This document shows, in pieces, positions 6,758 through 14,120 of a stretch of 20,385 bases of DNA (the stretch's first letter is position 1; each line of letters opens with the position of its first letter). The stretch is taken from the IMG/VR virus record IMGVR_UViG_3300046006_003536, positions 1-20,385 of that record, one strand, 5' to 3'. A program made the position numbers and the translations under genes. The notes beneath the pieces were generated by a model. It did no database searches. It saw only the letters and a list, made by a program, of their open reading frames with translations, and was not told the DNA's origin. The stretch comes from a virus.

Positions 6758-7018
6758 ATGGAACTAATAATAATAATTTTAACTATATTCTTATCAGCAG
6801 CCGGTTATGCAATATATAATCTTTTGAATAAATTAGAAAGATACGAAGATGTAATTGCAGCTAACACAGAATCTTATATTCAAATTTTAAATGCTATGAA
6901 AGAAATTGATTCAACGGGTGCATTTGAATCCGATGATGAGGTTGGTTCTACATTTCAAGACTTAAAGAATCTTATAGCCAATAACCAAAAAATATTAAAC
7001 GGAAACGATAATGGGTAG
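6758..7018 (+). CDS. Small single-pass membrane protein (86 aa)
   Basis: Residues 2-23 form one hydrophobic segment (ELIIIILTIFLSAAGYAIY), followed by a charged helical tail with acidic GAFESDDEVGSTFQDLK (about 54-70). Small proteins of this shape, with a membrane helix followed by an FESDDEVG-like motif, recur in marine T4-like phages; I know of no assigned function. A GGGAGG ribosome-binding site lies in the end of the upstream deformylase gene, about 11 bases before ATG. The end of the gene overlaps the late sigma gene by eight bases. Inner-membrane location with the tail in the cytoplasm is inferred. Confidence 0.75.
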   Translation: MELIIIILTIFLSAAGYAIYNLLNKLERYEDVIAANTESYIQILNAMKEIDSTGAFESDDEVGSTFQDLKNLIANNQKILNGNDNG

Positions 7019-7739
7019 AAAGAAAAAAGATACCAGATACTTCACCGAACAAACCGAAGCAGCTATTATCGCGTACAACAAATCGGAAGATAATAGAGAA
7101 CGAAATAAATTATATACCGAACACATCCACTATTCATTTTATAAGTTATCCGAAAACGTATTAAACACTTGGGGATTTACTTATTTTGATGATGATAAAG
7201 AAGATATCAAACATGAAGTAGTTTCTTTCTTATTAGAGAAGATACATAAATTTGAAGAAGGTAAGGGTAAAGCATTTAGTTATTTTACAATCGCAGCTCG
7301 TAACTATCTTATCTTAAATAACAATTCTAACTACAAAAGATTTAAAGCAACATCACAATTAAGTGCAATGCCGGTTAGTTGGGATTTAGAAAATGATTTC
7401 AAACAAACATCACATAACGAAGAATTTAAAACTTTCAATGATAGAATGCTACAATATTGGGATTTAAATCTTAATAAAGAATTTTCTAAAAAAAGAGATA
7501 TACAAATCGCAGATGCTGTTTTAGAATTATTTAGAAGAGCAGAATTTATTGAATCATTTAATAAAAAATCATTATACTTATTGGTGAGAGAAATGACGGG
7601 TTATAAAACACACTATATAACTAAGGTTGTTTCAAAGATGAAAGAAACCCAAATGAAGTTATACTATCAATTCTTAGATGAAGGTGATATAACACAAGAA
7701 TCAAAAGACCCGTTTTGGAAACGAACAATTACAAGATGA
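7011..7739 (+). CDS. gp55: gp55-like late-transcription sigma factor
   Basis: T4 gp55 and its relatives are small sigma factors that direct host RNA polymerase to phage late promoters. This 242-residue protein has the conserved region-2-like core DKEDIKHEVVSFLLEKIHKF (62-81), followed by GKGKAFSYFTIAARNYL (84-100), which matches the phage sigma pattern of 'KFDE-KGKAFNYFT'. A helix-turn-helix-like stretch lies near residues 187-211 (LYLLVREMTGYKTHYITKVV). Length is above the 185 residues of T4 gp55. No obvious copy of the T4 C-terminal clamp-binding epitope is seen. The gene overlaps its upstream neighbour by eight bases and its stop overlaps the ATG of the carbamoyltransferase (ATGA). It should control the structural genes downstream. 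Confidence 0.82.
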   Translation: MGRKKKDTRYFTEQTEAAIIAYNKSEDNRERNKLYTEHIHYSFYKLSENVLNTWGFTYFDDDKEDIKHEVVSFLLEKIHKFEEGKGKAFSYFTIAARNYLILNNNSNYKRFKATSQLSAMPVSWDLENDFKQTSHNEEFKTFNDRMLQYWDLNLNKEFSKKRDIQIADAVLELFRRAEFIESFNKKSLYLLVREMTGYKTHYITKVVSKMKETQMKLYYQFLDEGDITQESKDPFWKRTITR

Positions 7740-9430
7740 GAATATTAGGAATATCAGCATTCTACCACGACTCAGCAGCTGCATTAATTGTAGATGGCAA
7801 AGTTGTATCGGCACAAGAAGAAGAACGATTTACAGGTATAAAGCATGACCAACGATTTCCCATCAATTCAATTAATTGGATTCTAAAACAAAACAAATTA
7901 AAGATTAACCAAATAGATAAAATTGTTTGGTACGAAGACCCTAAGAAAAAATACGAAAGATTTAAAGAACAATGGTTTAGGTATTTTCCTAAAACAATTG
8001 GTTTAACTAAGAAACTTATATTTTGGAGAAAGAATAATAACATTGAAGATATTATTCGTACACAATTAGGATATAAAGGTTCAATAGAATATGTAGAACA
8101 TCACATATCACATTTAGCATATTCATTCTATACATCACCATTTGAAAACGCACATTTATTTTCAGTAGATGGTGTTGGTGAAAACGAAACCGCAATATTA
8201 GGATTAGGATTAAAAGGTAGATACATACAACCATTAGAGAGAACGTACTTTCCACATTCATTAGGATTATTATATGCAAGTATTACTGCATTCTTAGGAT
8301 TCAAACCAAATAGTGGTGAATACAAAGTAATGGGATTAGTGGCGTATGGTAATCAAAAAGATTTGTATAGAAAACAATTTGAAAAGATTGCTAAACTAAA
8401 TGGTAATACATTAGAATTAGATATGAAATATTTCTCATATCATTATTCAGAGAAAGGTATGTTTACTTCTAAACTAGCAGAACTATTTAATGTAGCACCG
8501 AGAACGCCTGAAAGTGAGTTAGACCCTGTTTATATGGATATTGCATTTTCATTGCAAGCACATTACGAAAGATTATTTTTTCAAATGTTAAATAACTTTT
8601 ATAAACATTATCCACAAGACAATTTGTGTTTGAGTGGTGGGTGTGCATATAATGGATTAGCAAATGGTAAGATAACAATAGAAACTTCTTATAAGAATGT
8701 ATATGTACCACCAGCCCCATCTGATGCAGGTTCTGCTATTGGGTGTGCATTGTATGTATATTACAAAACATCAACTTCTAAAAGAGTGGATAATTCAAAT
8801 CCATTTTTAGGACCTTCGTATGGTGCAGCTGATTTTATATCTGCAATTGCTAATTTAGTTCCACATGATAAAGTAAAAAGATTTGAAAACTATAATCCAT
8901 TAATTGAAAAGGTAGCTGGTTTAATTAATGATGGTGCAATTATAGGATGGTTTCAAGATGGTAGTGAATTTGGACAAAGAGCATTAGGACATCGTTCTAT
9001 ATTAGCCAATCCAACAATCAAAGATATTAAACCAAAGGTAAATAGAGTAATCAAAAAGAGAGAAGGATTTAGACCTTTCGCACCAATGGTTACATCCGAT
9101 GATGCAAATAAATACTTTGAGATGTTAGGACAAGAAGTTCCGTATATGAATCAAGTATTTAAAGTTAAAGATAAATTTATTGCGGGATTACCATCTATTA
9201 CTCACGCCGATGAAACAGCTAGAGTTCAGACAGTTCGTTCTACTTTCAATCCATATATTTTTACACTACTTAAAAAGTTTGAAAAGTTAAGTGGTTATCC
9301 TATCTTACTCAATACCTCATTCAATCTTAGAGGTCAAACAATGGTATTAGATCCTGAAACTGCAATAAAAACCTTTTATTCATGTGAAATGGATTATTTA
9401 GTGTTAGGTAATTATTTAATATCAAAATAA
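7736..9430 (+). CDS. Carbamoyltransferase, NodU/TobZ family
   Basis: These enzymes make carbamoyl-adenylate from carbamoyl phosphate and ATP, then move the carbamoyl group to a hydroxyl, usually on a sugar. The Kae1-like N-terminal domain starts MRILGISAFYHDSAAAL; H122 and H126 (HHISH), D145 (SVDGVGE) and D330 (APSDAG) are placed as the metal and nucleotide site in TobZ. The C-terminal YrdC-like domain follows after about residue 355, with GWFQDGSEFGQRALGHRS (404-421) and KKREGFRPFAP (440-450). The 564-residue length is close to that of TobZ (about 570). I chose the ATG at 7736, which overlaps the sigma stop; a TTG at 7715 would add seven residues and lacks support. Carbamoylation of the product of the sugar cassette is the attractive inference; the acceptor is unproven. 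Confidence 0.92.
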   Translation: MRILGISAFYHDSAAALIVDGKVVSAQEEERFTGIKHDQRFPINSINWILKQNKLKINQIDKIVWYEDPKKKYERFKEQWFRYFPKTIGLTKKLIFWRKNNNIEDIIRTQLGYKGSIEYVEHHISHLAYSFYTSPFENAHLFSVDGVGENETAILGLGLKGRYIQPLERTYFPHSLGLLYASITAFLGFKPNSGEYKVMGLVAYGNQKDLYRKQFEKIAKLNGNTLELDMKYFSYHYSEKGMFTSKLAELFNVAPRTPESELDPVYMDIAFSLQAHYERLFFQMLNNFYKHYPQDNLCLSGGCAYNGLANGKITIETSYKNVYVPPAPSDAGSAIGCALYVYYKTSTSKRVDNSNPFLGPSYGAADFISAIANLVPHDKVKRFENYNPLIEKVAGLINDGAIIGWFQDGSEFGQRALGHRSILANPTIKDIKPKVNRVIKKREGFRPFAPMVTSDDANKYFEMLGQEVPYMNQVFKVKDKFIAGLPSITHADETARVQTVRSTFNPYIFTLLKKFEKLSGYPILLNTSFNLRGQTMVLDPETAIKTFYSCEMDYLVLGNYLISK

Positions 9431-9493
9431 CTTAATTTTTTTTGAGTTTATTGTTGTTCCTTAATATTTATACTAAAATAAGGAAACTAAACA
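9431..9493 (+). promoter_or_regulatory. Leader of the fibre gene with late-promoter candidate
   Basis: This 63-base gap has a T-run at 9436-9443 just after the carbamoyltransferase stop but no stable hairpin before it, so it is a poor terminator. TATTTATA lies at 9465-9472, 22 bases before the ATG, the same octamer as at 56-63. The ribosome-binding site AAGGAA (9480-9485) is eight bases from the ATG. Initiation a few bases after the octamer would give a short leader of 15-20 bases. Confidence 0.45.
9457..9485 (+). promoter_or_regulatory. Inverted repeat enclosing late box and covering the RBS
   Basis: TTCCTTA (9457-9463) is perfectly complementary to TAAGGAA (9479-9485), with a 15-base loop that contains TATTTATA. 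The right arm includes the AAGGA ribosome-binding site. Read-through RNA could fold and hide the site, whereas RNA started at the enclosed late box would lack the left arm and stay open. The stem is only seven pairs with two G-C pairs, so it is weak alone. Confidence 0.35.
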
Positions 9494-12319
9494 ATGGCAG
9501 GATTAACCGTAGACGAATTATCAGCATCCTTTGATGCTAGATTAGATAACAATTCACAAAATTTATATTTATGGAGTGGTTCATTTCAAACAAAATTGGA
9601 TGGACTGGGTATAGCAGGTATCAATGCATTTTCAGGAGCAATCAGCACTTCTCTTACTAATTTAAGTTCAAGTGTAAGTGCAACTTCAACATCTTTTAAT
9701 GCAAGAATTAATAGTAGTAATTCAAATCAAACAACATTATCGGCATCAGTAAGTGATGATGTAAGTAATTTAAATTCCATTATAGATGGTTTAAATGATT
9801 TTAGTGCATCTATAACTTCTTCATTTAATTCTTTAAGTGCATCGGTTAGTTCAACTAGTGCATCTTTTAGTACAAGAATTAATACGTTAAGATTGGATGC
9901 AGGTGGAGTTAGTACCGCAGATTTTAACGCACTTACACAATCATTAAGTGGTGTTATAAGTAGTAGTGCACAATTAAATGGTGCAAGTATTACAAATTTA
10001 AGTATTACTAATTTAACAACTATTAATGAAACAAGTTCAGTAATATACTCAAGTGGTTCAAACCAATTTGGTGATAGTTTAGCTGATAATCATATTTTAA
10101 GTGGTAGTGTAAAAATAGTTGGTAGTGGTAGTTTGAATGGTTATACAATATTAACTTCAAATGATACCGCATCTTTTTTAACTTCACTTAACGGAGCATT
10201 AAGTTCTTCGGCACAAGTGTTAGATGGTAGTAACATATTTAGTAGTTCAGCACAATTGCCGGTAGGTTTAGTATCTGGTTCATCTCAATTACCTGTTGGA
10301 TTAGTTAGTGCATCTTCACAAGTTTTGAATGGTAGTAACATATTTAGTAGTTCAGCACAATTGCCGGCAGGTTTAGTTAGTGCTAGTTCACAAATATTAG
10401 ATGGTAGTGGATTATTTAGTGCATCTGCACAATTACCAACCGGTTTAGTTAGTGCAAGTTCTCAAATTGAAGCATTAGGATTTATAACTTCTTCTACAAG
10501 TATTGCTACCGGTAGTTTTGCAACAACTGGTTCAAATGTATTTCGTGGAGACCAAATACTAACCGGTTCATTATATTTAAGTTCTAGTTATTACGCAATA
10601 AGTTCACCGGCAGGACAAGCAATTTCACTTGGTGAGGCATCAATATATACTAAAAAAGATGGATATAATAATGGTTTTATAATTATAGAAGGTCAACAGA
10701 CAAGATTATTCGCAAATAGTGTTGTGTTGGAATCAACCTCGGATAATGGTGTAGAAGTAATTGGTAATACAATTATAACAGGTTCATTGACGGTTAGTTC
10801 ATCAGCAGCAGTTGATGTAAATGTAATTGGTAAGATGAATGTTACTGGTGATGTAATCATAACAGGTTCAACTTTATCCGTTATGAAAAGTACGGATTCT
10901 GACCCATTTTTTACCGTAGATGTAAATTCAAAAAGATTAGCATTAGTACAAGGAAATGGTGAGATTCCAGGTGAATTTTATTTAGCATTATCCGGTTCTT
11001 CTGCATTTTCTCCTAGACCAGAAAAAACACTTTTATACGGAGCTAGAGGGTTTATACTTAGAGCAGGACAACCTGGTGCTCAACATGAAATGAGTGGTTC
11101 ACTTTTAATGAGTGGTTCTATTGTACCAGCTGTGGGAGCAGGACAATCTACATCATCATTTAGTTTAGGTTCGGCAACAAATGCATGGAAAGACCTTTGG
11201 GTATCAAATGGTACTATCAATTTCTTAGGTGGTGATGGTACACCACAAGGTACACTATCATCAACCGCAACAGGACTTCAATTAGGTAGTTCTACTATAT
11301 CAGGTTCAATGGTAGTAACCGGTTCATTAACGATTGTAAATGCATTAGGTAATGGGCAAAAAGTTTTAGGTGCAGATGGTATATTGGGTGCTAATTATAT
11401 TGCAGGTAACTCTGGATATTTAGGTGTAGAAAATGGTTTAACTAGAAGTGTTCAACCTGTAATTTCTTCATACTTTACTAATTATTTCACAACAATAAAT
11501 AGTTCACCATACAAATGGGAAATGTCGGATTTAGGTATCGGTACATCATATAGTTGGAATTATGGTAGATTTACTCCATCACCGGCTATTAGAGTAGGAC
11601 ACAATACGGATTTATCTTTTTACACTGGAAGTTCAAGTAACATTTATGTACCTGGATTTTCAACTATTATAAGCAGTAACAATAACTTATCCGGAATGGA
11701 AAGAAATGAAGCTGTTGCATATAGTAATGGAATAAATCACGTGTTAGCAGTAACTGGTAGTTTATTGTCGAGAGATAATACTACATTAGGTACAAAGGCA
11801 ACCGATTTAACATATATAAGAGGAGAGGCAACCATCTCCGGTTCATTAGTAGTGACGGGTTCATTGACAGTTAGTTCATCAGCCGCAGTTGATGTAAATG
11901 TAATTGGTAAGATGAATGTTACTGGTTCATTAGAAGTATCTTCATCTAATACTTTAACTTGGTATACTCCAAAACTTGATATCTACAACCCAGACCCAAG
12001 TGATGTTTGTTCATTCCAATTAAATAAATATAGTACCTCATTAGGTGGTTATTATAACTTTACTATTAGAAATAATGGTGATTCAGCGAATGGAGTTTGG
12101 CTTAGTAATGGTAATCAACCTATTAAAATAACAACAGATGATGTTGTTACATTGGGTGCTAATAATGGTGCAACCGGTAGTGTAAAGGTAATTGGTTCAA
12201 TGACATTAGCAGCACAAACCGTACCAACTGGTACTCTAGTAGCAGGTATGATGTACTTTGATAGTGGTACTAATGAATTTAAAGGATACAATGGTACAAC
12301 TTGGGTAGTATTAGGATAA
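9494..12319 (+). CDS. Repetitive Ser-rich phage fibre/adhesin protein (941 aa)
   Basis: This is the largest gene in the window. Residues 1-160 are Ser-rich helices with regular spacing (SASFDARLDN, SASVSSTSASFSTRI), which suggests a trimeric coiled coil. Residues about 242-325 hold tandem units of the form DGSNIFSSSAQLPxGLVSASSQ. From about 340 onward, beta-rich sequence is punctuated by many TGSLxV motifs, including a 23-residue block present twice (430-452 and 789-811). The end, MYFDSGTNEFKGYNGTTWVVLG, is the kind seen at the tips of phage tail fibres. No peptidase or chaperone domain is visible. It stands alone between a promoter-like leader and a strong terminator, directly before the baseplate operon, so a virion fibre or receptor-contact role is likely. 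A head-decoration fibre is the alternative. Confidence 0.75.
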   Translation: MAGLTVDELSASFDARLDNNSQNLYLWSGSFQTKLDGLGIAGINAFSGAISTSLTNLSSSVSATSTSFNARINSSNSNQTTLSASVSDDVSNLNSIIDGLNDFSASITSSFNSLSASVSSTSASFSTRINTLRLDAGGVSTADFNALTQSLSGVISSSAQLNGASITNLSITNLTTINETSSVIYSSGSNQFGDSLADNHILSGSVKIVGSGSLNGYTILTSNDTASFLTSLNGALSSSAQVLDGSNIFSSSAQLPVGLVSGSSQLPVGLVSASSQVLNGSNIFSSSAQLPAGLVSASSQILDGSGLFSASAQLPTGLVSASSQIEALGFITSSTSIATGSFATTGSNVFRGDQILTGSLYLSSSYYAISSPAGQAISLGEASIYTKKDGYNNGFIIIEGQQTRLFANSVVLESTSDNGVEVIGNTIITGSLTVSSSAAVDVNVIGKMNVTGDVIITGSTLSVMKSTDSDPFFTVDVNSKRLALVQGNGEIPGEFYLALSGSSAFSPRPEKTLLYGARGFILRAGQPGAQHEMSGSLLMSGSIVPAVGAGQSTSSFSLGSATNAWKDLWVSNGTINFLGGDGTPQGTLSSTATGLQLGSSTISGSMVVTGSLTIVNALGNGQKVLGADGILGANYIAGNSGYLGVENGLTRSVQPVISSYFTNYFTTINSSPYKWEMSDLGIGTSYSWNYGRFTPSPAIRVGHNTDLSFYTGSSSNIYVPGFSTIISSNNNLSGMERNEAVAYSNGINHVLAVTGSLLSRDNTTLGTKATDLTYIRGEATISGSLVVTGSLTVSSSAAVDVNVIGKMNVTGSLEVSSSNTLTWYTPKLDIYNPDPSDVCSFQLNKYSTSLGGYYNFTIRNNGDSANGVWLSNGNQPIKITTDDVVTLGANNGATGSVKVIGSMTLAAQTVPTGTLVAGMMYFDSGTNEFKGYNGTTWVVLG
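10217..10468 (+). repeat. Tandem DGS-SSAQLP-GLVS-SSQ protein repeats
   Basis: Starting at V242, three units follow the pattern [VI]L[DN]GSxxFSxSAQLPxGLVSxSSQ. The first carries an extra internal LPVGLVSASSQ half-unit, so it is 35 residues against 24 for the others. At DNA level, 39 bases at 10224-10262 recur exactly at 10329-10367, 105 bases (35 codons) away and in the same frame. Confidence 0.85.
10781..10849 (+). repeat. 69-bp dispersed repeat, copy 1
   Basis: These 69 bases encode GSLTVSSSAAVDVNVIGK and five further residues (430-452). They match 11858-11926 at 67 of 69 positions by eye. The two mismatches are silent, so the peptide is identical. The separation is 1077 bases, an exact 359 codons. 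Confidence 0.9.
11858..11926 (+). repeat. 69-bp dispersed repeat, copy 2
   Basis: This is the second copy of the block at 10781-10849. It encodes residues 789-811 of the fibre protein in the same frame. Both copies follow an ATITGS/VVTGS-type strand motif and are followed by different sequence, so the block looks like a shared module boundary. Confidence 0.9.
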
Positions 12320-12343
12320 TTAATAAAATTTAAATAGAAATTC

Positions 12344-12375
12344 AAAGGTGGTAAGTAAAATTACCACCTTTTTTT
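12344..12375 (+). terminator. Strong intrinsic terminator after the fibre gene
   Basis: AAAGGTGGTAA (12344-12354) is perfectly complementary to TTACCACCTTT (12361-12371), giving an 11-bp stem with a six-base loop (GTAAAA). Seven T residues run through 12369-12375. It begins 25 bases after the fibre stop codon. With A-residues on its left side it could work on both strands, but no minus-strand genes are present. Confidence 0.92.
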
Positions 12376-12383
12376 ATTGTATA

Positions 12384-12391
12384 TATTTATT
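12384..12391 (+). promoter_or_regulatory. Candidate late promoter of the baseplate operon
   Basis: TATTTATT lies directly after the terminator and 12 bases before the ATG at 12403, inside ATATATTTATTAAAAAG. It differs by one base from the TATTTATA boxes at 56 and 9465. Because the preceding terminator should stop fibre-gene transcripts, the baseplate operon needs its own promoter, and this is the only candidate. The short distance to the ATG would leave a very short leader. Confidence 0.4.
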
Positions 12392-12402
12392 AAAAAGTAT
12401 TT

Positions 12403-12822
12403 ATGGCAAATGTAGACATGAATTTCCCACTATTTAAGGGAAAAACATTTAGTGATATCCTAAGTGATATTTACGATAATCAACAAAGCAAAAAGAAAAA
12501 CATTTCATCATTAATAGAAGAAATGAGAAAGTTAGTTACTAAACCAACCGATGTAATTACTATCGGTCCTATCATTACACAATTAATTGAAGCAAGTATA
12601 ACCAACGATGACCACCTAATTAAGATTGCAAATATAGCACAAAAGTTAGTATTAGCAAACACTAAGAAAACAGGTGATGAAGGTTGGTTAAGTGAAGATG
12701 ATAAGAAACAATTATTAGATGAGTTAGATGTGGTAGCTAAGGAAATCACACAAAGTACCGATGATAAGATTGAAGATTTAGAATTTGAAATTGAATCATT
12801 AAAAGAAAGTATAAATAAATAA
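12403..12822 (+). CDS. Helical protein, first gene of the baseplate operon (139 aa)
   Basis: I cannot assign a function. The protein begins ANVDMNFPLFKGKTFSDILSDIYDN, then has helices at about 35-85 and a charged coiled-coil tail at about 98-138 (DDKKQLLDELDVVAKEI, DLEFEIESLKESI). It has no cysteine, signal peptide or membrane segment. Its stop overlaps the ATG of the spike gene by one base (TAATG), so it is tightly tied to baseplate assembly. It could be a small wedge or hub component or an assembly chaperone. It does not resemble T4 gp53 enough to be called that. Confidence 0.75.
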   Translation: MANVDMNFPLFKGKTFSDILSDIYDNQQSKKKNISSLIEEMRKLVTKPTDVITIGPIITQLIEASITNDDHLIKIANIAQKLVLANTKKTGDEGWLSEDDKKQLLDELDVVAKEITQSTDDKIEDLEFEIESLKESINK

Positions 12823-14120
12823 TGGCTAATTTTTATTCATCACAACACCAATCAACCGCAGCGGCTTCTAACAAAGCTGGGATGGCAACCGATGTTGCAA
12901 TTGTACATAGTGTTGTATTAAGTATTGATGATATTAAACCACCGATATCAGAATTTGATAAATTATTTATTGAACATGAAGCCGGCGATTATATTACACA
13001 AGATGGATTATACTATGGTTCTATTAAATATAGAAAACCAGGTGGAGCAACTGAAACAAACGAAGACCTGTTACCTGTTGCATATCCATTAAAGAGAGAA
13101 TGTTTTCAATTACCGGTTGTAAATGAAATTGTAAAAATATACAATATTTCGGGTAAGGATTATTATGAAAAAATAACACCTGAGAATTTACCGAATTTTA
13201 GTACAAACCCACAATTAATATTAGTTTCAACAAAACAAACAGATGAAGGAGCGGGTGCTGGTAGTACGTTGGGTAATTATCAAGAAACCTCAAACACCGG
13301 TATAGCAAGTACAACCGGTAATAGTGCGGGTGGCGATACAATTAAAAAAGGATTTGCAGGTAAATACTTTAAACGTAACCTAAAAACGCATCAGTTAGCA
13401 TTAAACGAAGGTGATACAATATTACAAGGTAGGTTTGGACAATCAATTCGTTTTAGTGGTTACATTCACGATGATAAAGATAACGGAACATCCTTTCCAG
13501 CTTTATTGATTCGTAATGGTGAAAGTGCGGATAATCAAAAGAAAAAAATATATGATGTTGTTAGTGAAGATGTAAATAAAGATGGTACTTCAATTCAAAT
13601 AACATCGGGTCAATATAAAACCCTTTACGATTCAACTACTATAAAAGTTACTAAGGAAGCAAATTCAAAATACCCATCATCTGACCAATTAATAGGTGAC
13701 CAAATTGTAGTTAATAGTGGTAGAGTAATTATATCTTCAAAAAATGCAGAAACATTTTTGTTTAGTAAGAAAACATTTAGTATCTTTACCGATGATGTTG
13801 TTACAATTGATAGTGAAAAAGGATTAAAATTTATTTCTCATAATGGTAATGTTGATATTATTGCAAAGCGTAATAAAAATATTATATTAGGAGTAAATAC
13901 AGGTGGTAAAGTGTTTCATGGTAAAGATGGTGCAGACCAACAAGCTATATTAGGTAATAAGTTAGTGGCTTTATTAGGACAATTAATCGATGCTATAAAT
14001 CTAATGCAATTTCAAACATATATCGGGCCCACAATGCCTGGACCAATAGATAAAGCAAGTTTCAATAAAATTAAAAATGAATTGAAAAATACATTATCTA
14101 AAAATAATTACTTAGTATAA
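12822..14120 (+). CDS. gp5: Baseplate hub/central spike protein, gp5-like, no lysozyme
   Basis: The 432-residue protein fits the T4-like spike of aquatic phages. An N-terminal OB-fold-like region (about 25-140) includes YYGSIKYR and ECFQLPVVNEIVKIYN. A Gly/Ser/Thr-rich linker spans about 150-175, and GRFGQSIRFSGY (about 202-213) is typical of these proteins. A repetitive beta region (about 295-365, ISSKNAETFLF, FSIFTDDVVTIDSEKGLKF) follows, like the trimeric beta-helix that forms the piercing needle. No lysozyme domain with its catalytic Glu/Asp is present between the OB fold and the needle, unlike T4 gp5. The tail after residue 375 (ALLGQLIDAINLM) is helical. It overlaps both neighbours by one base. 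The structural role is well supported, the exact T4 equivalence less so. Confidence 0.75.
   Translation: MANFYSSQHQSTAAASNKAGMATDVAIVHSVVLSIDDIKPPISEFDKLFIEHEAGDYITQDGLYYGSIKYRKPGGATETNEDLLPVAYPLKRECFQLPVVNEIVKIYNISGKDYYEKITPENLPNFSTNPQLILVSTKQTDEGAGAGSTLGNYQETSNTGIASTTGNSAGGDTIKKGFAGKYFKRNLKTHQLALNEGDTILQGRFGQSIRFSGYIHDDKDNGTSFPALLIRNGESADNQKKKIYDVVSEDVNKDGTSIQITSGQYKTLYDSTTIKVTKEANSKYPSSDQLIGDQIVVNSGRVIISSKNAETFLFSKKTFSIFTDDVVTIDSEKGLKFISHNGNVDIIAKRNKNIILGVNTGGKVFHGKDGADQQAILGNKLVALLGQLIDAINLMQFQTYIGPTMPGPIDKASFNKIKNELKNTLSKNNYLV

Noticed and set aside
7715-7735. TTG start for the carbamoyltransferase, adding seven residues
   Set aside because: The family N-terminus begins at MRILGISAFYHDS, coded from the ATG at 7736, which overlaps the sigma stop as ATGA.
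9436-9443. Intrinsic terminator after the carbamoyltransferase gene
   Set aside because: There is a T-run but no stable hairpin directly before it.
10217-10468. CRISPR-like array from the repeated blocks in the fibre gene
   Set aside because: The repeats are coding, in frame, of unequal length, and have no uniform spacers or dyad symmetry.
12403-12822. gp53 baseplate wedge assignment from position
   Set aside because: The sequence shows only helices and a coiled-coil tail and does not resemble gp53 motifs; position alone is not enough.
12822-14120. Tail lysozyme domain in the spike protein
   Set aside because: The region between the OB-fold part and the needle is a Gly/Ser/Thr linker with no lysozyme motifs.
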